64,000 nt of DNA from Bifidobacterium simiiventris. GTDB taxonomy: Bacteria; Actinomycetota; Actinomycetes; Actinomycetales; Bifidobacteriaceae. The stretch spans positions 1 through 64,000 of the forward strand of contig NZ_JAHBBG010000005.1 in the NCBI RefSeq assembly GCF_019331715.1, read 5' to 3'. The notes below the pieces were generated by a model, which saw nothing but the letters and a program-made list of their open reading frames with translations, had not been told where the DNA came from and did no database searches. Made by a program: the position numbers and the translations under genes. Positions 1 through 8,409 of the stretch are shown here, piece after piece (the first letter of the stretch is position 1; every line of letters starts with the position of its first letter).

Positions 1-32
1 ATCCTGAGCCAGAATCGAACCCTCCACAAAAA
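1..32 (-). rRNA. 16S rRNA gene, 5' end only (cut by window edge)
   Basis: Read on the minus strand, these bases give the conserved 16S 5' segment GGAGGGTTCGATTCTGGCTC followed by AGGAT, as in Bifidobacterium and other actinobacteria. The gene runs leftwards out of the window, so only about the first 32 bases are present. The exact mature 5' end is placed by analogy with the E. coli 16S start and may be off by a few bases. The rRNA operon lies downstream of ileS in the same direction. Confidence 0.9.
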
Positions 33-200
33 AACCTCGTGAAGAGAACCATTGAATGACTCTCAAAACATCAATTGACGGAACATCCTATAAGGAAGGA
101 CGTCCACACAAAAACCTCACCCCTCATCAACCACTCTCATGGACTCCCCAAAACAGGAAGCGAGGAATGAACTGGCAATCATTGACTATAAAGAAGTAGT

Positions 201-226
201 ACAAACACGCTCTTGAGTTCTCAAAC
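201..226 (-). promoter_or_regulatory. rRNA leader antitermination element (boxB/boxA-like)
   Basis: The minus strand reads TTTGAGAACTCAAGAGCGTG followed by TTTGT. This is close to the TTGAGAACTCAA...GTGTTTG element in rRNA leaders of mycobacteria and other actinobacteria, where it serves Nus-dependent antitermination. TTGAG/CTCAA can form a small hairpin. It lies about 70 bp downstream of the proposed promoter and about 170 bp upstream of the 16S start, as expected for such a leader. Function is inferred from similarity to the remembered motif. Confidence 0.7.
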
Positions 227-293
227 CACCACCACGTCAGCGGGCCGAACCTTCAGGAGAAGAACCCGCCGCGCTGAGCGGCAACAGGTGATT

Positions 294-322
294 AATTTAC
301 ACACACCTCGGCACATACGCAA
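294..322 (-). promoter_or_regulatory. Candidate promoter of the rRNA operon
   Basis: On the minus strand a -35-like TTGCGT (317-322) is followed by a 17-bp spacer and a -10-like TAAATT (294-299). It points at the 16S gene and lies just upstream of the antitermination element. Neither hexamer is a full consensus match. A second weak candidate lies further upstream (TTGCTT near 470), so tandem promoters are possible. The roughly 580 bases between 16S and ileS contain no convincing coding region. Confidence 0.45.
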
Positions 323-532
323 ATCGAGAATCGAGAGAGTCGCAAAAACCGTTGCGGCATAACGAATCCTTCGGCGTGTCGCAACAGTCATAAAACGGCC
401 GATACACTCAGCATAATCCCCGAAAGCAACCCAAAGATGAACGCCGATCGACCAGTGCACGGCGTGTCTCGTACCAACAGGTAACTCATGCGGACGGCTC
501 ATGCGTGCGAGACAATCTCCCGAATACGACAA

Positions 533-566
533 AGGGTGAACTGAACGCAATCATTCGGTTCACCCT
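533..566 (-). terminator. Hairpin terminator after ileS
   Basis: Arms AGGGTGAAC (533-541) and GTTCACCCT (558-566) form a perfect 9-bp stem with a 16-nt loop. On the minus strand the stem is followed by only a short T run (TTTGTC). It lies about 50 bp past the ileS stop codon and upstream of the rRNA promoter, so it probably ends the ileS transcript. A smaller hairpin (ATCTC/GAGAT) lies between it and the stop. Confidence 0.6.
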
Positions 567-617
567 TGAGTGAGACGGATCTCTTTTATGAGATTCGACG
601 CTGACCGGAATCCGGCA

Positions 618-3600
618 TCACGCCTTGGCGACCTCGACGGCCAGTTCCTTGGCGTCCGCGTCGGCCACGATCTCGAGGCCGGCTTCGGCGAGCGTCTCAT
701 GCGCGATGAGGTCGCGGAACTGCTCGGCCTTCGGCGCATCGGCGGCCGGCACGGTCAGCTTCAGGCTGATGCGGTCGGCGATGTCGAGGCCGGCGTCCTT
801 ACGGGCGTCCTGCACGGCGCGGATTGCGTCGCGGGCGTAGCCCTCGGCGATCAGGTCGTCGTTCAGCGCGGTGTCGAGAATCACGAAACCGCCGGTCGGC
901 AGTGCGGCGGAAACGGACGACGCGGCTTCCGCGGCATTCTCCTCCTCCACACGGTTGATCAGCTCGTACTCGCCGTTCTCCAGTGCGACCTCGCCGTTCG
1001 GAGTCTCGACCACCGGGGCGCCGGTGGCGGCATCGACGTGCCAGGCACCCGTCTTGGACGCCTTGATCGCGAACTGAACCTGCTTGCCGAGGCGCGGGCC
1101 GGCCGCACGGGCGTTCACCTTGAGCTGGTGGACGATCTTCAGGCCCTTCGTGCCGGCGTCCTCCATCGTGCAGAACTCGATGTCCTTCACGTTCAGCTCG
1201 GACTTGAGGATCTCGGCGTACGCCTCGACGTCGGCCACGTCCTCGACCACGACGGTGAGCTTGGCGAGCGGCTGGCGCACGCGGATCTGCTCCGCCTTGC
1301 GCAGCGACAGCGTGCCCGAAACGACCTCGCGCACCTTCTCCATCGCGTTGACCAGCTTCGGATCGTCGGCCAGCACGCGGCCGAGCTCGGTCGCCTCGCC
1401 GGTCTTCTCGTCCGCGAGGAACGGCCAGTCGGCCAGATGCACCGATTCGCCGCCGGTCAGTCCACGCCACACGGATTCGGCTTCCATCGGGGCGAGCGGG
1501 GCGAGCACGCGCATGAACACCTCGAGCACGGTGTACAGCGTGTTGAACGCGTTCGCGTCCTCGTTCCAGAAGCGGTCGCGGGTGTTGCGGATGTACCAGT
1601 TGGTGAGCACGTCGATGAAGTCGACGGCCGCGTCGCAGGCGTCGGAGATCGCGAACTCGTCAAGCGACTTCTGGACCTTCTCGACCAGTCGGCGGGTGCG
1701 GGCCAGCAGGTAGCGGTCCATCTCCGGCAGGTTCGCAACCTCATCGGCGGTGAGCTGACGGGCGTCGAAACCGGCGCCCTTGTTGGCCGCGTTGGCATAC
1801 AGCGTGAAGAAGTAGTAGGAGCTCCACACCGGCAGCATGACCTGACGAACCGTGTCGCGGATGCCTTCGGCGGTGACGATCAGGTTGCCGCCGCGCAGGA
1901 TCGGCGAGGACATGAGGAACCAGCGCATCGCGTCGGAACCGTACTTGTCGAACACGCCGTTGACGTCCGGGTAGTTACGCAGGTGCTTCGACATCTTCTG
2001 GCCGTCGGAGCCGAGCACGATGCCGTGGCAGATCACGTTCTTGAACGCCGGACGGTCGAACAGGGCAGTCGCCATGACGTGCAGCAGGTAGAACCAGCCA
2101 CGGGTCTGACCGATGTATTCGACGATGTAGTCAGCCGGGAAGTGCTGTTCGAACTTCTCCTTGTTCTCGAACGGGTAGTGGAACTGCGCGAACGACATCG
2201 AACCGGACTCGAACCAGCAGTCGAGCACGTCGGTGATGCGATGCATGTGGCTCTTGCCGGTCGGATCGTCCGGGTTCGGTCGGGTCAGGTTGTCGATCCA
2301 CGGACGGTGCATGTTGATGTTGCCGTCCTTGTCGCGCGGGTAGTCGCCGAAGTCGTTCTTCAGCTCTTCGAGCGAACCGTACACGTCGACGCGCGGGTAC
2401 TTCGGGTCGTCGGACACCCACACCGGGATCGGGGAACCCCAGAAGCGGTTGCGGGAGATCGACCAATCGCGCGCGTTGGCGAGCCACTTGCCGAACTGGC
2501 CGTCCTTGACGTTCTCCGGGATCCAGTTGATCTGCTGGTTGAGTTCGAGCAGACGCGGCTTGATCTTGGTGACGGAGACGAACCAGGAGCTGACCGGCTT
2601 GTAGATCAGCGGCGTGGCACAGCGCCAGCAGTGCGGGTAGGAATGCACGTAGCTCTTCTCCTGGAAGAGGATCGCGCGCTTGTCCTCGTCGATCTGGGCG
2701 AGCGGGCCGTCGCCGGCGCGCAGGTTGCGCAGGATCGGCAGGTTCGCGTCGAACACGAACAGGCCCTCGTAGTCCGGGCACTGCGACGTGAAGTTGCAGC
2801 CGTTGTCGAGCACGTCGGTGCTCTTGATGCCCTTGGCGTTGAGCGTGTTCATATCGTCCTCGCCGTAAGGGGCCTGATGCACGAGGCCGGTGCCCTCGAC
2901 GGTGTCGACGTAGTCAGCGGTGAAGATCGTGTAGCCGTTCGGACCGGGCACGTTGCCTTCCGTCTCGGCCTTCTCGCCCGCGAAGTACGGGAAGACAGGC
3001 CAGTAGCGGCGGCCGGCCAGCTCGGAGCCCTTGAGCTCGCGCACGACCTGGTAGTTCTCGCCGAGTTCCTTGGTGTAGTGCGGCAGGAGCGCTTTGCCGA
3101 GGTAGAACTTCTTGCCGGCGAACTTGCCTTCAGTCGGCTCGACCTCGACGTAGTCGATGTCCGCGCCGACGACGATCGCGAAGTTGGTCGGGACGGTCCA
3201 AGGCGTGGTGGTCCAGAACACGGCGTAGGCGTCCTCGTCGCGCATCTTGACGGCGACGGAGACGGTGGTGTCCTGACGATCCTGGTACACGTCGGCGTCC
3301 ATGCGCAGCTCGTGCGCCGACAGCGGCGTCTGATCCTTCGGGCAGTACGGCAGCACGCGGTAGCCCTGATAGGCAAGGCCCTTCTCGTAGAGCTGCTTGA
3401 ACGCCCACATCACGGACTCCATGTACGGGATGTTCAGCGTCTTGTAGCCGTGCTCGAAGTCGACCCAGCGGGCCTGACGGTGCACGTAGTCCTGCCATTC
3501 GCGCGTGTACTTGAGGACGGAGGCGCGGCAGGCGTCGTTGAACTTGTCGATGCCCATTTCCTCGATCTGGGCGACCGAGTCGATGCCGAGCTCCTTCTGC

Positions 3601-3950
3601 GCCTCGAGTTCGGCGGGCAGGCCGTGCGTGTCCCAACCGAACACGCGGTTGACCTTGTGGCCCTTCATGGTCTGGTAGCGCGGGATCACGTCCTTCGCGT
3701 AGCCGGTCAGCAGGTGGCCGTAATGCGGCAGGCCGTTCGCGAACGGCGGGCCGTCGAAGAACACGAACTCGTTCTGGCTGTGATCGCCGGAGGGGCGGCG
3801 TTCGACCGACTTCTGGAAGGTGTCGTCCTTGTCCCAGTAGTCGAGGACGGTCTCCTCCATGTGCGGGAAGCTCGGGTTCGGCGCGACGGATGCGGTTTCG
3901 CCGCCTTCGTTCGCCTTGGGATACACATGATTGGTGGTTTCGCTCACCAT
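618..3950 (-). CDS. ileS: Isoleucyl-tRNA synthetase
   Basis: Cytoplasmic class I synthetase charging tRNA-Ile. The protein has 1110 residues, the length of the larger IleRS type found in actinobacteria. The HIGH-type motif HYGH is at about residues 76-79 (PPFANGLPHYGH). The KMSKS-type motif appears as KMSKH near residue 652. An editing domain lies between them and an anticodon-binding region follows. The ATG at 3950 was chosen because GAGGAG lies 4 bases upstream; a TTG five codons earlier has no such site. Translation is probably controlled by the T-box leader immediately upstream. A terminator-like hairpin and then the rRNA operon follow. Confidence 0.97.
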   Translation of the reverse strand: MVSETTNHVYPKANEGGETASVAPNPSFPHMEETVLDYWDKDDTFQKSVERRPSGDHSQNEFVFFDGPPFANGLPHYGHLLTGYAKDVIPRYQTMKGHKVNRVFGWDTHGLPAELEAQKELGIDSVAQIEEMGIDKFNDACRASVLKYTREWQDYVHRQARWVDFEHGYKTLNIPYMESVMWAFKQLYEKGLAYQGYRVLPYCPKDQTPLSAHELRMDADVYQDRQDTTVSVAVKMRDEDAYAVFWTTTPWTVPTNFAIVVGADIDYVEVEPTEGKFAGKKFYLGKALLPHYTKELGENYQVVRELKGSELAGRRYWPVFPYFAGEKAETEGNVPGPNGYTIFTADYVDTVEGTGLVHQAPYGEDDMNTLNAKGIKSTDVLDNGCNFTSQCPDYEGLFVFDANLPILRNLRAGDGPLAQIDEDKRAILFQEKSYVHSYPHCWRCATPLIYKPVSSWFVSVTKIKPRLLELNQQINWIPENVKDGQFGKWLANARDWSISRNRFWGSPIPVWVSDDPKYPRVDVYGSLEELKNDFGDYPRDKDGNINMHRPWIDNLTRPNPDDPTGKSHMHRITDVLDCWFESGSMSFAQFHYPFENKEKFEQHFPADYIVEYIGQTRGWFYLLHVMATALFDRPAFKNVICHGIVLGSDGQKMSKHLRNYPDVNGVFDKYGSDAMRWFLMSSPILRGGNLIVTAEGIRDTVRQVMLPVWSSYYFFTLYANAANKGAGFDARQLTADEVANLPEMDRYLLARTRRLVEKVQKSLDEFAISDACDAAVDFIDVLTNWYIRNTRDRFWNEDANAFNTLYTVLEVFMRVLAPLAPMEAESVWRGLTGGESVHLADWPFLADEKTGEATELGRVLADDPKLVNAMEKVREVVSGTLSLRKAEQIRVRQPLAKLTVVVEDVADVEAYAEILKSELNVKDIEFCTMEDAGTKGLKIVHQLKVNARAAGPRLGKQVQFAIKASKTGAWHVDAATGAPVVETPNGEVALENGEYELINRVEEENAAEAASSVSAALPTGGFVILDTALNDDLIAEGYARDAIRAVQDARKDAGLDIADRISLKLTVPAADAPKAEQFRDLIAHETLAEAGLEIVADADAKELAVEVAKA

Positions 3951-4294
3951 GGTTCTCCTCGTCAATGTTTTGCTCTGTCCTACAGGAGCGATTGACGATC
4001 ACCACGCGCGAAGCCTCGCGGCCGGGCATGACGATCGACTGTCATTCCTGCCTACGAGGACGATGATCGGCTGGTTCCGGCTGCGCGCCGTCCGCTGCTC
4101 ACCGCGGTACCACCTCGCTTGTCGCCTTCCGCATGGACCACGTATGGTCCGCACGGCATGCGACCGCTTGAGTTCGGCTGTGTCGGGCCGATCCCGTCGG
4201 GTCTACTGGGCGACCGATCGATTGACCGAGCGCCGTTCTTCCGAAGGCTCCCCGCTGATAACGGATCACTGCCTTGACAACGCGGCCCATCGTA
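3951..4294 (-). promoter_or_regulatory. T-box riboswitch leader of ileS, probably translational
   Basis: The minus strand carries the T-box signature AAGCGAGGTGGTACCGCGG (about 4102-4120), which binds the uncharged tRNA acceptor end. Upstream, about 4140-4260, is a stem I-like region with an ATC isoleucine codon in GGGATCGG (4190-4192) as candidate specifier. No T-tracted terminator is seen before ileS. Instead TCCTCGT (4054-4060) is complementary to ACGAGGA (3956-3962), which overlaps the ileS ribosome site. This fits the sequestrator type described for actinobacterial ileS T-boxes. A -10-like TACGAT is at 4289-4294 without a well placed -35. The specifier choice and exact fold are inferences. 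Confidence 0.88.
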
Positions 4295-4325
4295 TCACGG
4301 CGCGGGGTCAAACCTGCCCGCAGCG

Positions 4326-5618
4326 TCAGCGTTGGTCCAGCGGCACGTAGTCGCGCAGCGTCTCGCCGGTGTACACCTGACGCGGACGGCCGATCTTCGT
4401 GTTCGGGTCGGCGAGCATCTCGCGGTACTGCGCGATCCAGCCAGGGATGCGGCCAAGCGCGAACAGCGTGGTGAACATGGCCGGGTCGAAGCCGATGGCG
4501 CGGTAGATCAGTCCGGTGTAGAAGTCGACGTTCGGGTAGAGGTGGCGGGAGACGAAGTATTCGTCAGTCAGCGCGATGTCCTCCAGCTCGGTGGCCACAT
4601 CGAACAGCGCCCGCTCGTCGGCCGGCAGCTTCGACGTGTCCTCGCGTTCCATGATCTTTTCCAGATACGTCTTGGCGATCGCCGCACGCGGGTCGTACGA
4701 CTTGTAGACGCGGTGGCCGAGACCGGAGATGCGCTGGCCGTTCGCCTTCGCGTCCTCGACGAACTCGCGCACCGACTTGCCGGAGTCGCGGATCGCCTTG
4801 AGCTGGCGCAGCACGGCCTCGTTCGCGCCGCCGTGCAGCGGACCGGATAGGGCGTTGACGCCGGCCGCGACCGCGGAGTACAGGTTCGCGTGGGCGGATC
4901 CGGCGATGCGCACGACCGAGGTGGAGCAGTTCTGCTCATGGTCGGCGTGGATGATGAGCAGTCGGCCGAGCGCGTGCACGTACAGCGGATCGGATTCGAA
5001 CGGCTCGTACGGCACGGCGAAGCACATGCGCAGGAAGTCGTCGACATAGCCGCGGGCGTAGTCCGGGTAGAGCATCGGCTCGTCACGGCGGCGACGGAAG
5101 ATGTACGACACGATCGTGCGTACCTTGGCCATGATGATGACCGCGGCCTCGTCCAGCTGGTCGGAGTCGGTGATGTCGGTGGTGTCCGGGTAGAAGGTGG
5201 CGAGCGCGTTGATGGCGGAGGCGAGCACGCTCATCGGATGCGCGGTGCGCGGGAACGAGCCCATGAACGTGCGGAAGTCCTCGCCGACCATCGTGCGATG
5301 GTTGATGTCGGAGACGAACTTCTCATACTGTTCCTTGCTGGGCAACTCGCCGTGGCGCAGCAGCCAGGCGACCTCGAGGAAGTCGGACTGGTCGCACAAC
5401 TGCTCGATCGGGTAGCCTCGGTAACGCAGAATCGAATTGTTGCCGTCGATGAACGTGATCTTCGATTCGCACTGCGCGGTGGTCAGAAATCCGGGGTCGA
5501 GCGTGACCCAGCCGTCGTTGCGCAGCTTGGAGACCACGATGCCGTCCGGACCTGCGGTGGCCTTGACGACGGGCAACGTGTATTTGCTGTCATCCACATT
5601 CAGCTGGGCGGTTGCCAT
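4326..5618 (-). CDS. gltA: Citrate synthase
   Basis: Condenses oxaloacetate and acetyl-CoA to citrate in the cytoplasm. In bifidobacteria this serves a partial TCA branch towards 2-oxoglutarate and glutamate. The 430 residues match type II citrate synthases. Visible signatures are the catalytic-His segment GPLHGGANEAVL, the GLGHRVYKSYDPRA signature with the second histidine, and VDFYTGLIY carrying the catalytic aspartate. The ATG at 5618 was chosen because GAGGGGAG lies 7 bases upstream; in-frame codons further upstream lack a site and would precede the promoter. The gene is followed directly by the ileS T-box leader, so read-through into ileS is possible. Confidence 0.96.
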   Translation of the reverse strand: MATAQLNVDDSKYTLPVVKATAGPDGIVVSKLRNDGWVTLDPGFLTTAQCESKITFIDGNNSILRYRGYPIEQLCDQSDFLEVAWLLRHGELPSKEQYEKFVSDINHRTMVGEDFRTFMGSFPRTAHPMSVLASAINALATFYPDTTDITDSDQLDEAAVIIMAKVRTIVSYIFRRRRDEPMLYPDYARGYVDDFLRMCFAVPYEPFESDPLYVHALGRLLIIHADHEQNCSTSVVRIAGSAHANLYSAVAAGVNALSGPLHGGANEAVLRQLKAIRDSGKSVREFVEDAKANGQRISGLGHRVYKSYDPRAAIAKTYLEKIMEREDTSKLPADERALFDVATELEDIALTDEYFVSRHLYPNVDFYTGLIYRAIGFDPAMFTTLFALGRIPGWIAQYREMLADPNTKIGRPRQVYTGETLRDYVPLDQR

Positions 5619-5667
5619 GCTTGTACTCCCCTCGATATACGGGCCGTATGGCTCAAAAGTACGGCTC

Positions 5668-5695
5668 ACTATATGGCATGAGTGTTTCAATGCAA
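5668..5695 (-). promoter_or_regulatory. Candidate gltA promoter
   Basis: The minus strand has a -10-like TATAGT (5668-5673, 5 of 6 to consensus) with TTGCAT (5690-5695) 16 bases upstream. The predicted start near 5661 gives a leader of about 43 bases before the gltA ATG. The rest of the 280-bp gap to the divergent acetyltransferase shows nothing else I can name. Confidence 0.5.
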
Positions 5696-5900
5696 GTCGG
5701 CGTCTCATTTTCGCCCGTCACGATCGAATACCGTCTCATCAACATACCCTGCGCATCGGCAAGCATCATCATCGTCCTGCCATGCATCCGATATATCCAT
5801 CGCCGTGTCGCCACATCGCGGACAGCTCCGCGGACATGCAAAGCCATCCTCTTAGTATTGGCCGAACACGCCACACGAGTTAACGATAAGGGGATCAGCC

Positions 5901-6308
5901 ATGACCATTGCATACACCGAGGCACGCACGTTCACCAAGGATCAGGTCCAGCAGCTGTTCCGTTCCGTCGGCTGGGTGTCCGGCGAATACCCGGATCAGC
6001 TGTACAAGGCGCTGATGGGCTCCTCGACCGTGATCTCGGCTTGGGACGGCGACCGTCTGGTCGGTCTGGTGCGTGCGTTGGACGACGGCGCGATGCTGGC
6101 CTACATGCACTATGTGCTGGTCGACCCCGAATACCAGGGACACGGCATCGCCGGGCACATGGTGCGCATGATCCAGGAGAAGTACCGAGACTTCTTCTAT
6201 GTGGAGGTCATGCCGGAGGAAAGCAAGAACGCGTCGTTCTACGAACGGTTCGGGTTCAAGGTCATGACCGACGGCGTGGCCATGCAGACCGTCAATCCGA
6301 ACTGGTGA
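5901..6308 (+). CDS. GNAT family N-acetyltransferase
   Basis: Small cytoplasmic acetyltransferase of 135 residues transferring an acyl group from acetyl-CoA to an unknown amine. The acetyl-CoA pyrophosphate-binding motif is visible as EYQGHGIAGHM (RxxGxG/A type), preceded by a YMHYVLVDPEY strand. The C-terminal NASFYERFGFK is the usual GNAT motif B region. The start is supported by AAGGGGAT upstream of the ATG. It is divergent from gltA and followed by a hairpin, so it is probably monocistronic. The substrate cannot be told from sequence. Confidence 0.88.
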   Translation: MTIAYTEARTFTKDQVQQLFRSVGWVSGEYPDQLYKALMGSSTVISAWDGDRLVGLVRALDDGAMLAYMHYVLVDPEYQGHGIAGHMVRMIQEKYRDFFYVEVMPEESKNASFYERFGFKVMTDGVAMQTVNPNW

Positions 6309-6327
6309 CGCAAGCCCCGGATCGGCT

Positions 6328-6347
6328 GGTTGCGGCCAACCGCAACC
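6328..6347. terminator. Hairpin at convergent gene ends
   Basis: GGTTGCGG (6328-6335) and CCGCAACC (6340-6347) form an 8-bp perfect stem around CCAA. A weaker outer pairing GATCGG...CCGATC extends it. No T tract follows on either strand. It lies between the ends of the + strand acetyltransferase and the - strand membrane protein, so a bidirectional termination role is plausible. Confidence 0.4.
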
Positions 6348-6435
6348 ACCGCAACCGATCAAAATCAGCAGCAGCCAATCTCCAGCCATCAGACACCCTG
6401 CGCAAATCGTTGGTATCGGTGGTATCTCGCGGCGG

Positions 6436-6888
6436 TCAATGCCGGAAATACCACCATGCCAGTCCGATTTGCAACGCCAGCGCCACCCATCCGCACACGA
6501 TCACCGTCAATCCGATGACGGCAAGAATCATATTGTCCAGTCCGATGCCGACGAACAGCACGACAATCGCGACCGACAGCATCGTTGCCTCCAGCACCTG
6601 AAGCGCCTTCGCGTTGGCTTTGGTCAGCACCGACCGGTCACGCTCGTCCTCCGGCGGCTTTTCCCCGATAGCAAGGGCCGCAGTCTCGGAATACGCCGCA
6701 CACAGCCACATGACGGCACAGGCAAGGAATATGACGAGCGTGATCATCTCCAATGCCCATGACCATGTATACCGTTGCGATGAGGCACGGCCAAACGCTC
6801 CCAGCACCATGCCAAGTTGCAGCAGCGAGGCCAAGGCCATGCAGATCGCGCCGCGCAACGCCTTGCGGCTTCGTATTCTCGGTTTCAT
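6436..6888 (-). CDS. Small integral membrane protein, partner of the XRE regulator
   Basis: Protein of 150 residues with no family I recognise. Hydrophobic stretches at about residues 13-32, 45-68, 103-121 and 122-143 suggest four membrane helices, with a charged cytoplasmic loop (EKPPEDERDRSVLTK) between helices 2 and 3. The ATG at 6888 follows a strong GGAGG six bases upstream. An earlier in-frame ATG at 6930 would overlap the XRE gene end and has a weaker site. Small XRE regulators are often followed by such membrane proteins, so the pair is probably co-transcribed and autoregulated. Function unknown. Confidence 0.75.
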   Translation of the reverse strand: MKPRIRSRKALRGAICMALASLLQLGMVLGAFGRASSQRYTWSWALEMITLVIFLACAVMWLCAAYSETAALAIGEKPPEDERDRSVLTKANAKALQVLEATMLSVAIVVLFVGIGLDNMILAVIGLTVIVCGWVALALQIGLAWWYFRH

Positions 6889-6919
6889 TCCGATCCTCCG
6901 ATCTTTCCCATCCACGTTT

Positions 6920-7141
6920 CTATTCGTCATCGCCTTCGATGCGCTCGTTCTCGGCCAGCATGCACAGGTCCTCGATGCTGGTGTCGAACACCTGCGCCAG
7001 CCGGTAGGCCAGCATGAGCGAGGGGTTGTACTGTTCCTTTTCGATCGAGATGATCGTACGGGACGACACATGCACCGCATCGGCCAGCTCCTGTTGCGTC
7101 ATGCCGGCAGTCTTCCGGTATTCACGGACCTTGGTCTTCAT
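6920..7141 (-). CDS. XRE-family transcriptional regulator (Cro/CI HTH)
   Basis: DNA-binding protein of 73 residues that is little more than a helix-turn-helix domain: MTQQELADAVHVSSRTIISIEKEQYNPSLMLAYRLAQVF covers about residues 14-52. It resembles the short YgzD/YozG-type regulators that sit in front of small membrane proteins. An AAGGAGGTGATG site lies just before the start at 7141. A perfect TATAAT lies about 110 bp upstream, with tandem TGAAG/CTTCA palindromes immediately downstream of it, which suggests autorepression. The target beyond the adjacent membrane-protein gene is unknown. Confidence 0.88.
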   Translation of the reverse strand: MKTKVREYRKTAGMTQQELADAVHVSSRTIISIEKEQYNPSLMLAYRLAQVFDTSIEDLCMLAENERIEGDDE

Positions 7142-7221
7142 CGACCCGCATCACCTCCTTGTCATACCGGCGGCGGCACTGCCCGCAACGTCGCCGGCGA
7201 TCATCGTACGATCATAAAAAC

Positions 7222-7258
7222 TGAAGCATACTTCATGTGAAGTTAGCTTCATATTATA
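7222..7258 (-). promoter_or_regulatory. XRE promoter -10 with tandem palindromic operators
   Basis: TGAAGCATACTTCA (7222-7235) and TGAAGTTAGCTTCA (7238-7251) are two TGAAG-N4-CTTCA palindromes with centres 16 bp apart. A perfect minus-strand TATAAT is at 7253-7258. The pair therefore covers about the transcription start of the XRE gene, as expected for an autorepressor. A 10-bp palindrome ATCGTACGAT lies nearby (7203-7212). The divergent dehydrogenase gene starts 50 bp away and could share this control. Confidence 0.6.
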
Positions 7259-7307
7259 GCTAGGCAGCGACTATCTTCGCCACAGGACGCGCCGATGACC
7301 GTTCGAT

Positions 7308-8360
7308 ATGTCGCATTACAGTGAAGGCATGAGCGAACAGCAATCCACGCCGCAGATCATCGAAACGCAACCCGACCGCACCGACCTGCCGCTGGCGGTG
7401 ATGCCGACAGTGTTCGAGGCGATGATCGAACCGTTCATCAAGAACCTCCCCCTGCTGCACGACATCGCACGCGTGCGCATGTACACAGACCGCACAACGG
7501 ACAAGGAGACGCTGCTCAGGCGCTCCGCCGACGCGGACGCGGTGATGGTGATTGGCTTCCACATTCCCGACGCGACGCTTGACCGGTTCTGCGGCTTTGA
7601 CGGCGGTTCCGGTCACGTACACTGCTTCGCGTTCGGCGGCACCGGCGTGGCAAGCTACATCAACATGGCGAAGACCCACGCGCGCAATGTGCGCGTGTGC
7701 AACATCGTGCATTACGGCGATCATGCGGTGGCGGAGCATACGTTCGCACTGATATTGGAGCTGGCCCGCGAGGCCGGACGGTTGAACGCCGAGGTGCGCT
7801 CCGGCGACTGGACCGGTGCGGAAGGCTACGCGCTGCATGGCAAGACGCTGGGATTGGTCGGTTTCGGAGGCATCGGCCAGACTGTGGCACGCATCGCCAA
7901 CGGGTTTGGGATGCATGTGGCCGTATGGAATTCGCACGTCGACCCGTCCGCGGCGGCCGCACTCGGCGTGGAGTCGATCGACGACATGGGCGATCTGATG
8001 GAACGCGCGGACATCGTGAGCCTTCATCTGCCGTTGCTGGAGTCCACGGCCGGCATCATCACGGCCCGGCAGCTCGATCGGATGCGTTCGGGTACGCTGT
8101 TCGTCAATACCGCACGCGCCGAGATCATCGAGCCGGGCGCGCTGACCGAACGGCTGCTGCGCGGCGACATCCAAGCCGCATTGGACGTGTTCGATCATGA
8201 GCCGCTGCCGATGGACGATCCGTTGCGTACCGTGCCGGGCATCGTGCTCACGCCGCACGTGGCGTGGCGCAACGACGAGGCGTACGTGAGCCTTACCAGG
8301 CAGGTCGTCCAGTCGGTCGCATCGTTCTTCACCGGCGGCGACTTCAACGTGGCGAACTGA
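7308..8360 (+). CDS. D-isomer specific 2-hydroxyacid dehydrogenase
   Basis: Cytoplasmic NAD(P)-dependent oxidoreductase interconverting a 2-oxoacid and a D-2-hydroxyacid; the substrate is not determined. The 350 residues have the family layout: a split catalytic domain around a Rossmann domain with GLVGFGGIGQTVARIA (GxGxxG). The catalytic Arg is in FVNTARAE, Glu in FDHEPLP and His in LTPHVAW. The start is uncertain because 7308 lacks a good ribosome site; an ATG at 7329 with AAGG very close is the alternative. Serine-pathway 3-phosphoglycerate dehydrogenase is less likely because no ACT domain follows and the context is not biosynthetic. Confidence 0.9.
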   Translation: MSHYSEGMSEQQSTPQIIETQPDRTDLPLAVMPTVFEAMIEPFIKNLPLLHDIARVRMYTDRTTDKETLLRRSADADAVMVIGFHIPDATLDRFCGFDGGSGHVHCFAFGGTGVASYINMAKTHARNVRVCNIVHYGDHAVAEHTFALILELAREAGRLNAEVRSGDWTGAEGYALHGKTLGLVGFGGIGQTVARIANGFGMHVAVWNSHVDPSAAAALGVESIDDMGDLMERADIVSLHLPLLESTAGIITARQLDRMRSGTLFVNTARAEIIEPGALTERLLRGDIQAALDVFDHEPLPMDDPLRTVPGIVLTPHVAWRNDEAYVSLTRQVVQSVASFFTGGDFNVAN

Positions 8361-8409
8361 CCATCATCGACGCCCGCCCCGCCCGGTCTGCAAGGCACGC
8401 ATATCCAAA

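Noticed and set aside
221..550. Possible 109-residue protein in the rRNA leader region.
   Set aside because: It overlaps the rRNA promoter, the antitermination element and the ileS terminator, is Arg/Val-rich, and has no credible ribosome site.
570..3995. A long open frame on the + strand opposite ileS.
   Set aside because: It is the complementary shadow of a high-GC gene with clear IleRS motifs; its translation is low-complexity (rich in Val, Arg, Gly, Asp) and matches nothing. The same holds for long + strand frames opposite the DUF5107 gene (24231-27752) and pepN (48704-51382).
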